NCBI RefSeq assembly: GCF_900230285.1
Contig: NZ_OCNK01000004.1
Location: 186,001-250,000, forward strand
Length of the DNA: 64,000 nt
Source: Blastococcus haudaquaticus
Lineage (GTDB): Bacteria > Actinomycetota > Actinomycetes > Mycobacteriales > Geodermatophilaceae
Direction of reading: 5' to 3'
The translations under genes were made by a program, and so were the position numbers. Every line of letters starts with the position of its first letter. Position 1 is the first letter of the stretch. Of this stretch, positions 45,656 to 54,773 are shown piece by piece. A model generated the notes under the pieces. That model ran no database searches, was not told the DNA's origin, and was given only the letters and a program-made list of their open reading frames with translations.

Positions 45656-48262
45656 ATGAGTTCGCTTTCCGGACCTCCCGCCGAGTCCGCCGTCCGCCGC
45701 GCCCTGGTGCGCGCCGAGCGCGGCGTCACCCTCGACGCCGTCGAGGCAGAGACGCTGCTGCACGCCCGAGGGCTCGGCGACGGCGAGCCGCTGGACCGGC
45801 TGCTCACCGCCGCCGGGCGGGTGCGCGACGCCGGGCTCGCGAGCGCCGGACGGGCGGGCGTGGTCACCTACAGCCGCAAGGTGTTCATCCCGCTCACCCA
45901 CCTGTGCCGCGACCGCTGCCACTACTGCACCTTCGTGACGACGCCCGGGCAGCTGCGCGCGCAGGGCAAGGCGCCGTTCCTCTCCCCCGACGAGGTGCTC
46001 GACATCGCCCGCGCCGGGGCTGCCCTCGGCTGCAAGGAGGCGCTGTTCACCCTCGGCGACCGCCCCGAGGACCGCTGGCCGGTCGCCGCCTCCTGGCTGG
46101 AGGCGCACGGGTTCGACTCGACGCTGGGCTACCTGCGCGCGATGGCGATCCGGGTGCTCGAGGAGACCGGCCTGCTCCCCCACCTCAACCCGGGGGTGCT
46201 GACCTGGGAGGAGATCCAGCGGCTGAAGCCGGTCTCGGCCTCCATGGGGATGATGCTGGAGACGACGGCGACCCGGCTGTGGTCGGAGCCCGGCGGCCCG
46301 CACTACGGCTCACCGGACAAGGACCCCGCCGTCCGCCTCCGGGTGCTGGAGGACGCCGGTCGTTCCGCCGTCCCCTTCACCACCGGGGTGCTGCTGGGCA
46401 TCGGCGAGGACTACGCCGAGCGGGTGGACGCGATCCTGCAGATCCGGGCGGCCGCCCAGCGGCACGGGCACGTGCAGGAGGTCATCGTCCAGAACTTCCG
46501 GGCCAAGCCCCGGACGGCGATGCAGGCCCACGACGACCTGGAGCTGCAGGAGTACGTCGCCGCCGTCGCCGTCAGCCGGCTGCTGCTCGGCCCGAAGGCC
46601 CGGGTGCAGGCGCCACCGAACCTGTCGGACTCCACCGAGCTCGGCCTGCTGCTGCGCGCCGGCGTCGACGACTGGGGCGGCGTCAGCCCGCTCACCCCCG
46701 ACCACGTGAACCCCGAGCGGCCGTGGCCGAACATCGACAAGCTGGCGGCGCTGTCGGCCGAGGCCGGCTTCGAGCTGCGGGAGCGGCTGGCCGCCCAGCC
46801 GCCCTACGTGCAGCAGCCCGAGCCCTGGCTGGACCCGCGGGTGCGCCCGCACGTGTCGGCGCTCGCCGGCTCGGACGGTCTGGCCGTCGAGGGCCGCCTC
46901 CCCGTCGGCCTGCCGTGGCAGGAGCCGGACGAGGCCTGGACCTCCTCGGGCCGGGTGGACCTTCACGTGGAGGTGGACACGGTCGGCCGGACCACCGACC
47001 GGCGCAGCGACTTCGACGCGGTGTACGGCGACTGGTCGGAGCTGCGCTCCCGCACCGAGAGCGCCCGGGACGGGCACTCGACGGCGCTCGCCGCGGGCGA
47101 CCGGGAGGTGCTGGCCGCGCTGCTGCACGCCGAGCAGGACCCGGCCGGGCTGACCGATGCCGAGTACCTGGCCCTGCTTGGCGCCGACGGCACCGACCTG
47201 GAGAACCTCTGCGCGCTCGCCGACGCGGTGCGCGCCGACGTCAACGGCGACGACGTCACCTACGTCGTGAACCGGAACATCAACTTCACCAACGTCTGCT
47301 ACACCGGCTGCCGGTTCTGCGCGTTCGCCCAGCGGCGCACCGACGCCGACGCCTACACGCTGTCGATGGCGCAGGTGGGCGACCGCGTGGACGAGGCGTG
47401 GGCGGCCGGGGCGACGGAGATCTGCATGCAGGGCGGCATCCACCCCGACCTGCCCGGGACCGCGTACTTCGACCTCGCCCGCACGGTGAAGGAGCGGCAG
47501 CCCGCCATCCACCTGCACGCCTTCTCCCCCATGGAGATCGTGAACGGCGCGGCGCGCACCGGGCTGTCGTTCCGCGACTTCCTGACGGAGGCGAAGGCCG
47601 CGGGGCTCGACTCCATCCCCGGCACGGCCGCGGAGATCCTCGACGACGACGTCCGGTGGGTGCTGACCAAGGGCAAGCTGCCGACGGCGACCTGGCTCGA
47701 GATCATCCGGACGGCGCACGAGGTCGGCATCCCGACGACCTCGACGATGATGTACGGCCACGTCGACACCCCCGCCCACTGGGTCGGGCACCTGCGCACC
47801 CTGGCCGCACTGCAGGACGAGACCGGTGGCTTCACCGAGTTCGTGCTGCTGCCGTTCGTGCACCACAACTCGCCGATCTACCTCGCCGGCGTCGCGCGTC
47901 CCGGCCCGACGGTGCGGGAGAACCGGGCCATCCATGCGGTCGCCCGCCTGCTGCTGCACGGGCGCATCCCCAACATCCAGACGTCCTGGGTGAAGCTCGC
48001 CGACGCCGGGACCAAGGCGGTGCTCCAGGGCGGCGCCAACGACCTCGGCGGCACGCTGATGGAGGAGACGATCAGCCGGATGGCCGGCAGCGAGAACGGC
48101 TCGCTGAAGACCATCGCCGAGCTGGAGGCGATGGCGGCCGCGATCGGCCGGCCCGCACGTCAGCGGACGACGGAATACGGCACCCCGTCGGCCGAGCGTC
48201 TGGCCACGGCCCGCTCCGACGAGGGCCGCCGCCGGCTCACGCTGTCGATCACCCCGCGCTGA
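45656..48262 (+). CDS. fbiC: FO synthase, fused CofG-CofH (7,8-didemethyl-8-hydroxy-5-deazariboflavin synthase)
   Basis: Makes the FO chromophore of coenzyme F420 from tyrosine and a flavin precursor, by two radical-SAM reactions. It is an 868-residue fusion. The CofG half has the cluster motif at Cys84, Cys88 and Cys91 ([16 protein letters not shown]). The CofH half has Cys548, Cys552 and Cys555 ([15 protein letters not shown]). Linker and barrel sequences are full length, with [11 protein letters not shown] and [11 protein letters not shown] near the C-terminus. The ATG at 45656 follows TAGCGT by 8 bases. It proves an F420 pathway in the organism. It overlaps the convergent membrane gene by 14 bases. 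Confidence 0.96.
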   Translation: MSSLSGPPAESAVRRALVRAERGVTLDAVEAETLLHARGLGDGEPLDRLLTAAGRVRDAGLASAGRAGVVTYSRKVFIPLTHLCRDRCHYCTFVTTPGQLRAQGKAPFLSPDEVLDIARAGAALGCKEALFTLGDRPEDRWPVAASWLEAHGFDSTLGYLRAMAIRVLEETGLLPHLNPGVLTWEEIQRLKPVSASMGMMLETTATRLWSEPGGPHYGSPDKDPAVRLRVLEDAGRSAVPFTTGVLLGIGEDYAERVDAILQIRAAAQRHGHVQEVIVQNFRAKPRTAMQAHDDLELQEYVAAVAVSRLLLGPKARVQAPPNLSDSTELGLLLRAGVDDWGGVSPLTPDHVNPERPWPNIDKLAALSAEAGFELRERLAAQPPYVQQPEPWLDPRVRPHVSALAGSDGLAVEGRLPVGLPWQEPDEAWTSSGRVDLHVEVDTVGRTTDRRSDFDAVYGDWSELRSRTESARDGHSTALAAGDREVLAALLHAEQDPAGLTDAEYLALLGADGTDLENLCALADAVRADVNGDDVTYVVNRNINFTNVCYTGCRFCAFAQRRTDADAYTLSMAQVGDRVDEAWAAGATEICMQGGIHPDLPGTAYFDLARTVKERQPAIHLHAFSPMEIVNGAARTGLSFRDFLTEAKAAGLDSIPGTAAEILDDDVRWVLTKGKLPTATWLEIIRTAHEVGIPTTSTMMYGHVDTPAHWVGHLRTLAALQDETGGFTEFVLLPFVHHNSPIYLAGVARPGPTVRENRAIHAVARLLLHGRIPNIQTSWVKLADAGTKAVLQGGANDLGGTLMEETISRMAGSENGSLKTIAELEAMAAAIGRPARQRTTEYGTPSAERLATARSDEGRRRLTLSITPR

Positions 48263-48944
48263 CCGGCGGCGCGGCCGGGACCGCGGAGGACCGCAGACCC
48301 CACCACCTGGCGAGCCACAAGGAGCCCGCGCACGGGAGGGCGACGAGCGCGACCTCGATCAGGACCACCGGCAGCGAGGTGGAGTAGTCCCAGGCGCGGC
48401 CGAACAGCATGGCCGCGCCCACGCCGAGTGCCGCGGCGACCGGCAGCAGTGCGGTGGCCCGGGTCACCGATGTCCGAGCGGCCGGCCGCCCCGAGAGGGA
48501 GCGGGCGAACCCGGCGAGCGCGCCCGCGATGCCGATCAGGGCGAGGGCCGCGTAGGTGAGGAGCGGCCCGGCGACCGGGTACCGCTGGGTCAGGTCGATC
48601 CACTCGCTCATCAGCGGATTGAGGACCTCGAGGAGCAGCAGGTAGCCCACGGCGAGGGCCACGACGCCGACCGTCACGGCGGTGGTCGTCGCCGACCGCC
48701 AATCGCGGGGACGGGGCGTCCAGCCGCGGGCCGACACGGCCTCCCGCGCGAAGGTTGCGACGTCCCCGAGCAGCGCCTCCGGGGTGAGACCGTCGCCGGC
48801 GGCGTCGCGGAGGTCCGCGCGCACCTCCTCGACCAGCGCGGACCGCCGGGTGCGGGGAATGCGCAGCCGTCGCAGTTCCCGGTCCAGGGCGCGGGTGGCG
48901 GAGCCGACCTCGTCGGCCTGGTGGTGGCTGTCAGGAGTGGACAT
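48249..48944 (-). CDS. Membrane protein with HAAS-like N-terminus, partner of PadR regulator
   Basis: A 231-residue protein. The N-terminal 70 residues are helical ([55 protein letters not shown]), resembling the HAAS domain found in proteins encoded beside PadR regulators. Four membrane helices follow, ending with [13 protein letters not shown]. Its start overlaps the PadR 3' end by 14 bases, so the two form one unit. The function is unknown; HAAS proteins have been proposed as signalling partners. The 3' end overlaps fbiC by 14 bases. Confidence 0.8.
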   Translation of the reverse strand: MSTPDSHHQADEVGSATRALDRELRRLRIPRTRRSALVEEVRADLRDAAGDGLTPEALLGDVATFAREAVSARGWTPRPRDWRSATTTAVTVGVVALAVGYLLLLEVLNPLMSEWIDLTQRYPVAGPLLTYAALALIGIAGALAGFARSLSGRPAARTSVTRATALLPVAAALGVGAAMLFGRAWDYSTSLPVVLIEVALVALPCAGSLWLARWWGLRSSAVPAAPPVSAG

Positions 48945-49308
48945 GCGGAGCGACCTCCGGATCGGGCAGGGCGTCGGCGGTGATGAGCAATGTGCGGACG
49001 GACGACGTGGTGGCGTCCCACTGCGCGGCCCACTCGGCGAGCGCGGCACGGCCTGCCGCCGAGACCGAGAAGACCTTCCGCGGCGGGCCGCTAGGACTGG
49101 GTTCGGCCTGCTCGTCCACGAGCCCCTGCCGGCGCAGCCGGCCCATCAGCGGGTAGACGGTGCCGTAGCCGACGCCCTCGATCCCGTGCCGCTCCAGCTG
49201 CACCACGAGGTCGTAGGCGTGGGTCGGCGTGCGGGCCAGAAGCGCCAGCAGGCAGGTGTCGAGGACTCCCCGCAGCAGCTGGGTGCGTCGGTCCGGATCC
49301 GGTGTCAT
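48931..49308 (-). CDS. PadR-family transcriptional regulator
   Basis: A 125-residue winged-helix repressor. LLRGVLDTCLLALLARTPTH opens the first helix, AYDLVVQLERHGIEGVGYGT with VYPLMGRLRRQGLVDEQAEP is the PadR wing signature, and RKVFSVSAAGRAALAEWAAQ leads to the dimer helix. The ATG at 49306-49308 is preceded by TATCTT at 7 bases, so the transcript is probably leaderless; the longer start at 49317 would lie inside the promoter. It is co-transcribed with the HAAS-like membrane protein and divergent from a phosphoesterase. Confidence 0.88.
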   Translation of the reverse strand: MTPDPDRRTQLLRGVLDTCLLALLARTPTHAYDLVVQLERHGIEGVGYGTVYPLMGRLRRQGLVDEQAEPSPSGPPRKVFSVSAAGRAALAEWAAQWDATTSSVRTLLITADALPDPEVAPHVHS

Positions 49309-49383
49309 GCGACGCAAGATAGCAGCGGTACTCGGTCTCGCCTAGTACCTGACTGCGGTATGTCCTCCGGCTAGGGTCCGGCG

Positions 49384-50121
49384 GTGCGGATCGCAGCCCT
49401 CTCGGATGTGCACGGCAACCTGCTCGCGCTGGAGGCCGTGCTCGCCGACATCGCCACCCGGTCGGTCGACCTCACCGTCGACCTCGGCGACCTGCTCTCC
49501 GGTGCGGTCCGCCCGCGGGAGACGGCCGACCGGCTGATGGCGCTCGACCTGCCCACGGTCGCCGGCAACCACGAGCGTCAGCTGCTGACGTACGACCGTG
49601 CTCGGATGGGTGCCTCCGACCGACTGGCGCACGACACCATCGACGACAGCCACCGCGCGTGGCTGGCCGGCCTGCCACTCACCCTGCGGCCGGCCGACGA
49701 CGTGCTCGCCTTCCACGGCTCCCCCACCGACGACCTCGTGTACCTGCTGGAGACCGTCGAACCGGGCGGCGCGCGCCCGGCGACCGAGGCGGAGGTGCTC
49801 CAGCGGCTGGGCGCGGCGGCGGACGTCCCGCTGCTGCTGTGCGGGCACACCCACCTGCAGCGGTCGATGCGCCTGCCCACCGGGGCTCTCGTCGTCAACC
49901 CGGGCAGCGTCGGGTGGCCGGCCTACGACGACGACTCGCCGCATCCGCACGTCATGGAGGCGGGCTCTCCGCATGCGCGGTACGCGATCGCCGACGACGC
50001 CGGCGGGCGGTGGGCCGTCGAGTTCCGCTCCGTCGGCTACGACTGGGAACGGGCGGCCGCCGATGCCGAGGCGAACGGGCGGCCGGACGTCGCCGGTCAG
50101 CTGCGCACCGGCCGCGCCTGA
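49384..50121 (+). CDS. Calcineurin-like metallophosphoesterase (YfcE/MJ0936 type)
   Basis: A 245-residue binuclear metal phosphoesterase. The motifs are in order: IAALSDVHGN, VDLGDLLSG, VAGNHER, LAFHGSP and LCGHTHLQRSM, then LVVNPGSVGWP. All metal ligands are present. Small members of the family act on cyclic nucleotides or phosphodiesters; this one's substrate is not known. The GTG at 49384 follows TAGGGT by 6 bases. It is divergent from the PadR gene. A loose CCGGTTC/GAACCGG pairing after the stop may terminate it. Confidence 0.88.
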   Translation: MRIAALSDVHGNLLALEAVLADIATRSVDLTVDLGDLLSGAVRPRETADRLMALDLPTVAGNHERQLLTYDRARMGASDRLAHDTIDDSHRAWLAGLPLTLRPADDVLAFHGSPTDDLVYLLETVEPGGARPATEAEVLQRLGAAADVPLLLCGHTHLQRSMRLPTGALVVNPGSVGWPAYDDDSPHPHVMEAGSPHARYAIADDAGGRWAVEFRSVGYDWERAAADAEANGRPDVAGQLRTGRA

Positions 50122-50191
50122 CCGGTTCCCCGCCGACAGAGAACGCTGATGCGCACGTCCAGCGAACCGGCCTGCGCATCCGCGCCGACCG

Positions 50192-51040
50192 TCAGGCGCG
50201 CTCGGCGGGCTCCTGCTTCGCGACCGCCGGCTTCTCGGGGGTGTCCTTGAGGAAGAGATACCAGTAGGACGTCGACACGAAGACGACGGCGCCGACGAGG
50301 TTCCCCAGCCCGGCGAACGACCAGTTGAGCAGCGCGTCGCCCCAGCCGATGTCGGGCACGCCCGCCCAGATCGCCGCCGGGATGAAGAACATGTTGGCGA
50401 TGACGTGGTCGAACCCCATGGCCACGAACGCCATGATCGGGAAGAAGATCGCCAGGATCTTGCCCGAGACGGTCGTGGACGCCAGCGACATCCACACCGC
50501 CAGGCAGACGAGCCAGTTGCAGCCGACCCCGCGCAGGAACACCTGCCAGTGGGATTCCCCGGTCACCTTCCCCTCGGCGATGGAGGCCAGCCGCTCGTAG
50601 GTCAGGCCGGCGCTCCCGCTGGCGCCCGAGCTCCCGATCACGCCGGTCTGCACCGCGAGGAAGTAGGCCACCAGGAGGGCACCGAGCAGGTTGCCCAGCA
50701 GGACGAGCGTGAGGTTCTTCGCGACGTCGCCGACCGAGATCTTCCCGCGCATGGCGCCGAGCGGGACCAGCATCATGTTGCCGGTGGCCAGGTCCGAGCC
50801 CGCGATGAGCACGAGGACCAGGCCCAGGGTGAACGCCGCCCCCATGAAGAGCGTGGGCAGGGTGCCCCACATCGCCGGGTCCAGGCCCGACGACACCGTG
50901 ATGGCCACGAGCGCGCCGAACGAGATGTAGGCACCGGCCAGGAACGCGCTGACCAGCACCCGGTCCCAGGTGCGGTGCGTCTTCTTCGCCCCGGTCTCCG
51001 CAGCGACCTGGGCCATCTCCGCTGGTTCACGCGCGGTCAC
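50192..51040 (-). CDS. Formate/nitrite transporter (FNT) family channel
   Basis: A 282-residue pentameric anion channel with six helices. SAFLAGAYISFGALVAITVS and GLVLVLIAGSDLATGNMMLV are the FNT signatures, and NLTLVLLGNLLGALLVAYF and NWLVCLAVWMSLASTT contain the broken helices lining the pore. GFDHVIANMFFIPAAIW completes the pattern, and its conserved His is present. The GTG at 51038-51040 has GGAGG upstream and is preferred to longer forms. No formate or nitrite enzymes are adjacent, so its anion (formate, nitrite or lactate) is open. Confidence 0.9.
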   Translation of the reverse strand: MTAREPAEMAQVAAETGAKKTHRTWDRVLVSAFLAGAYISFGALVAITVSSGLDPAMWGTLPTLFMGAAFTLGLVLVLIAGSDLATGNMMLVPLGAMRGKISVGDVAKNLTLVLLGNLLGALLVAYFLAVQTGVIGSSGASGSAGLTYERLASIAEGKVTGESHWQVFLRGVGCNWLVCLAVWMSLASTTVSGKILAIFFPIMAFVAMGFDHVIANMFFIPAAIWAGVPDIGWGDALLNWSFAGLGNLVGAVVFVSTSYWYLFLKDTPEKPAVAKQEPAERA

Positions 51041-51179
51041 GAGCGCCTCCAAGGGTGAGCTGCGACGTCGAGCCCGGTAGTGCCCGCTGGGCGGCCGTTC
51101 CACGCCGTCGACTTTGGTCTTCCCCGGTCGCGACCGAAGGCCGATGCCGTGCGGCCCCGGATCCGGTTGCCTTCCGGGT

Positions 51180-51701
51180 ATGCCTGCCTCGACGAGCACC
51201 CGTCCCTACGACGTGGCGTCGGTCGTGGTCACCTTCCTCGGGCTCTACCAGGGGGGCGTGCCGCTGGTGGTGCGGGCCGTCTTCGGCGCGGAGCAGCGCT
51301 TCGCCCCCGTCATGTGGCTGCCCGCGCCGTGGTGGTGGATCGCCTGCCTCGGCATCGTCGCGGTCATGGCCGCGCTGCTGACCGTCATCCATCGCGCCAA
51401 GGCCCGGCACGCGCCGCCCCCCGCGACGGGGACCGACGTGCCGGCGGCGGAGGAGGACCCGCACGAGGCGCGGGACGCGGGCTACGACGCACTCTCCGCG
51501 ATCGTGCTGCTGGCCGGCGTCTACAACGGGATCGCGCCGTTCGTCTCACGCCTGTTCTTCGACGGCGACCTGTTCCTGGCGTTCACGCTGCGGCTGCCCG
51601 CACCGTGGTGGTGGATCGCCTCGCTGGTCGTCGTCGCGCTGGCCGTCGTCCTGCTGGCCGTGATCGACCGGGCGAAGAACCGGGACGCGGCCGCGGGCTA
51701 G
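51180..51701 (+). CDS. Membrane protein with duplicated LPAPWWWI two-helix unit
   Basis: A 173-residue protein of unknown family. It consists of two tandem copies of about 65 residues. The first runs from YDVASVVVTFLGLYQGGVPL to LPAPWWWIACLGIVAVMAAL and VIHRAK. The second runs from YDALSAIVLLAGVYNGIAPF to LPAPWWWIASLVVVALAVVL and VIDRAK. A charged 20-residue linker joins them. Each unit gives two membrane helices with a WWW at the membrane interface. It is divergent from the FNT channel and ends one base before the convergent mycothiol enzyme gene. The function is not known. Confidence 0.75.
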   Translation: MPASTSTRPYDVASVVVTFLGLYQGGVPLVVRAVFGAEQRFAPVMWLPAPWWWIACLGIVAVMAALLTVIHRAKARHAPPPATGTDVPAAEEDPHEARDAGYDALSAIVLLAGVYNGIAPFVSRLFFDGDLFLAFTLRLPAPWWWIASLVVVALAVVLLAVIDRAKNRDAAAG

Positions 51702-52367
51702 TCACGCCCGGGCGCTCCCCCGGAGGCGCACCTCCGCCTCGCCGACGCCGGGCCCGCAGCAGTTGTCCAGTCCGGCCGCCCGGCCGGTCGCGACCAGCAG
51801 CAGGTCACCGATCCGGCCCCGCACCTCGCGCGGGCCCTCCCCCGCCGACCAGTCGGTGTCCGTCGCGACGAACCGCAGCCCGGCGAAGCGGCGGTCCGCC
51901 CGGCCGTAGAAGCCGTTGCCCCAGACGTGCCCGATCACGGGGAGGACGACGGGCGGCGGCATCTCCCGTCGCCGCCCCAGCGGGATGGCGATGTCCTGCC
52001 CGTGCACGACGACGTCGGTGAGCGGGTCCAGCGGACTGCTGAACGCCAGGCGGTGGTCCCGGCCGGCCGAGGCCCGGAGCTGGGTGATGAGCTCCGCCGG
52101 ACTGTGCTCGGCGGCCAACTCGCGCGCCCAGTCCGCCTCCGCGCGCTCGAGGTTCCCCCGGGCGGCCGCCACCCGCAGCAGCGTCTCGCCGAGCGTCTGG
52201 CGTGCCGACAGCGTCAGGTGCGCGACCACGTCGTGCACCGTCCACCCGGTGCACAGCGACTCGGACACCCACTCGCGCTCGTCGAGGGACTCGAGGAAGT
52301 CGGCGAGGTCCAGTCGCTCGGCCTCCACCACCGGGAGCAGCTGCACGCGCGAGCGGGTCCTGGGCAC
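51702..52367 (-). CDS. Maleylpyruvate isomerase-type mycothiol-dependent enzyme (DinB fold)
   Basis: A 221-residue four-helix-bundle protein of the MDMPI/TIGR03083 group, which uses or conjugates mycothiol. Key block: ESLCTGWTVHDVVAHLTLSA near residue 37, with the metal histidine. A second ligand is in DVVVHGQDIAIPLGR near 125. The C-terminal domain is of the SCP2-like MDMPI_C type (DTDWSAGEGPREVRG, RIGDLLLVATGR). The GTG at 52365-52367 has AGGAGGA upstream. The reaction is unknown; it may be another consumer of mycothiol besides the Rv2466c-like protein at 3.9 kb. Confidence 0.83.
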   Translation of the reverse strand: MPRTRSRVQLLPVVEAERLDLADFLESLDEREWVSESLCTGWTVHDVVAHLTLSARQTLGETLLRVAAARGNLERAEADWARELAAEHSPAELITQLRASAGRDHRLAFSSPLDPLTDVVVHGQDIAIPLGRRREMPPPVVLPVIGHVWGNGFYGRADRRFAGLRFVATDTDWSAGEGPREVRGRIGDLLLVATGRAAGLDNCCGPGVGEAEVRLRGSARA

Positions 52368-52453
52368 GGACGTCCTCCTGAGCGGTCGGCGGTCGCAGGA
52401 CAGACGGCCGCCGTGCACGGAACTCGTCGGTCGGGTCGGGCGCCACCGGCCGG

Positions 52454-53296
52454 CTACCTCCGGAGCAGCTCCGCGAGCGCGCCCACGTCGGGCAGCTCCA
52501 GGTGCGGCCGCACCTCGGCCGGCACGTCGCTGAACGACCCGGCGTGCCCGATGCCGGTGTGCACCGCCACGGCGAACGCTGCCCCGGCGTGGGCCATCGG
52601 CACCTCGAGCTCGGGGTCGTCACCGACGACAGCGAGGTCGTCGGCCGCCAGCCCGAGCCGCCTGGCCGCCGTCCGCAGCGCCTGGAAGGAGGGCTTCCCC
52701 ACGACGGTCACCTCGCACCCGGTGATGTCGCGGACGACGGCGCTGATCGCCCGCGACGTCCCCAGCGACCTCCCCTCGGCCGTCGCGAAGAACAGCGACT
52801 GCGAGGCGCTGTAGAAAGGGGCCCCGTCGAAGACCGCGAAGACCGCGGCCTCGAGCGCGTCGAAGGTCAGCTCCTGCCGGTACCAACCCGCCATGACCGC
52901 GTCGCAGTCGGTCCCCCGGACCGGGGGCACCGTCTCGATGCCGGCCGCCTCGAGGGGCTCGGTGATCCCCGTGCCGCCCAGCACCATGACCCGCCGGTGG
53001 CCCCGTTCCAGGAAGACGTCCACCGCCGTGGACGCCGGTGTCAGCGCCTGGTCGGCGGCGACCGGCAGGCCGAGCCGAGCCAGCGCGCCGGCGACCTGGG
53101 CAGGCGTCTTCACCGTGCCGTTGGTGTAGACGCAGAACGGCAGTCCGTCGTCGGCCAGGCCCTGCAGCAGGTCGAGCGCGCCGGGCAGCAGGACGAGGCC
53201 CTGGTTGTGGCGATCGCCCATCACCAGCGTGCCGTCCATGTCGAGGACGAAGCCACGCACCCGTCGCAGCCGGTCGGGGACGGCGGGGTCAGGCAA
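52454..53296 (-). CDS. HAD hydrolase (subclass IIA, NagD-like), last gene of carboxylase operon
   Basis: A 280-residue phosphatase-like protein. The nucleophile motif is FVLDMDGTLV near residue 20, motif II threonine in FCVYTNGTVK, motif III lysine in TVVGKPSFQAL and the acidic motif IV in LAVVGDDPELEVPMAHAG. IIA HADs hydrolyse sugar phosphates, glycerol phosphate or PEP-like compounds. No ATG is available; a TTG at 53294-53296 overlapping the carboxyltransferase stop is the likely start, the other candidate being GTG 53258-53260. Overlap with the upstream gene places it in the ketone carboxylase-like operon, perhaps clearing a phosphorylated side product (inference). Confidence 0.85.
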   Translation of the reverse strand: MPDPAVPDRLRRVRGFVLDMDGTLVMGDRHNQGLVLLPGALDLLQGLADDGLPFCVYTNGTVKTPAQVAGALARLGLPVAADQALTPASTAVDVFLERGHRRVMVLGGTGITEPLEAAGIETVPPVRGTDCDAVMAGWYRQELTFDALEAAVFAVFDGAPFYSASQSLFFATAEGRSLGTSRAISAVVRDITGCEVTVVGKPSFQALRTAARRLGLAADDLAVVGDDPELEVPMAHAGAAFAVAVHTGIGHAGSFSDVPAEVRPHLELPDVGALAELLRR

Positions 53297-54773
53297 CGGA
53301 GGTCCCTTCGGCAGGCCGCCCGACGGACAGCCGCAGCCCGGGCTTGGTGACGGCGAGGTCGTGGACCGCCGGGCGCGACCCCAGCTCCTCGAGCAGGCTG
53401 AGCACCGGCGCCAGGGACGGGTTGAAGTGCCGCGGCGCGGGACCGGCGGCCAGCATCGCGTCGACCTGCTCCTCGGGCATGTGCGCCCGCAGCAGCAGCT
53501 CCTCGTCACTGATCCCGCGCCGGAACTGCCTGCGCAGCTCGGCCGGCGTCGGCGGGGGCGGCTCGGAGGCCAGCTCCCGCGCCCGCGGCCGGTCCAGGAT
53601 GCGGTCCTGCACGGCCGGGTCGATCGGCGCGGTCGGTTTGCCGAAGCTGCCCAGCACGTAGCGGATCACCTGGTCGGGCACGTTGCCGTACCGCTCCTCG
53701 CCGATCACGTTGAACAGCGCCTGCGAGACGACCATCTGCGGGAACGGCGTGACCATGATCGGGTGACCCATCTCCGCCCGGACGGCGCCGACCTCCTCGA
53801 CCAGCGCCTCGAAGCGGTGCTCCATCCCGATCTCGCGCAGCTGCCGCCGGGTCGTCGTCATCACGCCGCCGGCGATCTGGTGGTGCAGGAACGCCGCGTC
53901 GAAGTCCTGGGGTCGGCCGACCGGCAGCCCCTCCGCCTCGGCCAGGCGGTCGAAGAAGTCGCAGACCAGGCCGAGCGCACGATCGTCGACGTCGACCCGG
54001 TGACCCATCTCCCGCAGGTTGGCCACCGTCCGGCGGGCCTCGGGTAGCGACGAGCCGTTGCCCAGGGCCCCGCTGCCGACCTGCACGACCTCGACGCCGA
54101 GCTCCGGCGCGACCGAGTAGGTCATCGGGGAGAGCCCGATGGTGGCGTGCGAGTGCAGCTCCAGCGCCTTGCCCCCGAGCTGGGCGGTGATGGCCGGGAG
54201 CAACGTGCGGGCGCGCTCAGCCGAGAGGATGCCGGCCGGGTCCTTCACGTACACGCGGTCGAAGTTCGCGTCCGCGGCGAACTGCCGGGCGAGGTCGGCG
54301 TAGAAGGCGTCGTCGTGGACGACGCTGATCGTGAACGTCAGCGCCCCGATCACCTCCTCGACGCCGGCCTGCTTCAGCCGCCGAGCGGTCTCGCGGGCGG
54401 CGTCCATGTCGTGCATCGGGTCGAGGACGACGACCCGGTCCATGCCGTTGGCCACCAGCCGGTCGTAGACCAGCTGCATCGTGTCCGGATGGGAGTTCTG
54501 CCAGCTGATGAACCGGAAGCCGGTGCCGATGAACTGCAGCTTCGTCCTGGGCATCGCCGCCCGCGTCAGCCGCAGCCGCTCCCACGGGTCCTCCCGGTGG
54601 TTCCGGACAGCGACCCCCATCGCGGTGCTGGAGCTGTAGTCGAGCGCCCGGAAGCCCACCCGCTCCAGCAGCGGCGCGATCTGCAGGACGTGCGCCGTCC
54701 GCAGGCCGGTCGCGCCCCAGAGGCTCTGGTTGCCGTCGCGCAGCGAGACGTCGACGAGTCCGACGTCGGCCAT
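53289..54773 (-). CDS. Biotin-dependent carboxyltransferase (pyruvate carboxylase-B/OadA-like, divergent)
   Basis: A 494-residue carboxyltransferase of the DRE-TIM type. It has Asp13 in VSLRDGNQSLWGA, EDPWERLRL near 61, the carboxylated Lys177 in VYVKDPAGIL, and zinc ligands His207/His209 in LHSHATIG. The C-terminal half is the PYC/OADA domain (MVVSQALFNVIGEERYGNVP). Two places differ from pyruvate carboxylase: RDAHQSL is RDGNQSL, and the GGATFDVA stretch is SSSTAMGVA at about 48-56. Both lie near the substrate site, so the acceptor is probably not pyruvate. ATGA overlap with the biotin carboxylase gene. No biotinyl domain is fused. Confidence 0.88.
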   Translation of the reverse strand: MADVGLVDVSLRDGNQSLWGATGLRTAHVLQIAPLLERVGFRALDYSSSTAMGVAVRNHREDPWERLRLTRAAMPRTKLQFIGTGFRFISWQNSHPDTMQLVYDRLVANGMDRVVVLDPMHDMDAARETARRLKQAGVEEVIGALTFTISVVHDDAFYADLARQFAADANFDRVYVKDPAGILSAERARTLLPAITAQLGGKALELHSHATIGLSPMTYSVAPELGVEVVQVGSGALGNGSSLPEARRTVANLREMGHRVDVDDRALGLVCDFFDRLAEAEGLPVGRPQDFDAAFLHHQIAGGVMTTTRRQLREIGMEHRFEALVEEVGAVRAEMGHPIMVTPFPQMVVSQALFNVIGEERYGNVPDQVIRYVLGSFGKPTAPIDPAVQDRILDRPRARELASEPPPPTPAELRRQFRRGISDEELLLRAHMPEEQVDAMLAAGPAPRHFNPSLAPVLSLLEELGSRPAVHDLAVTKPGLRLSVGRPAEGTSVA

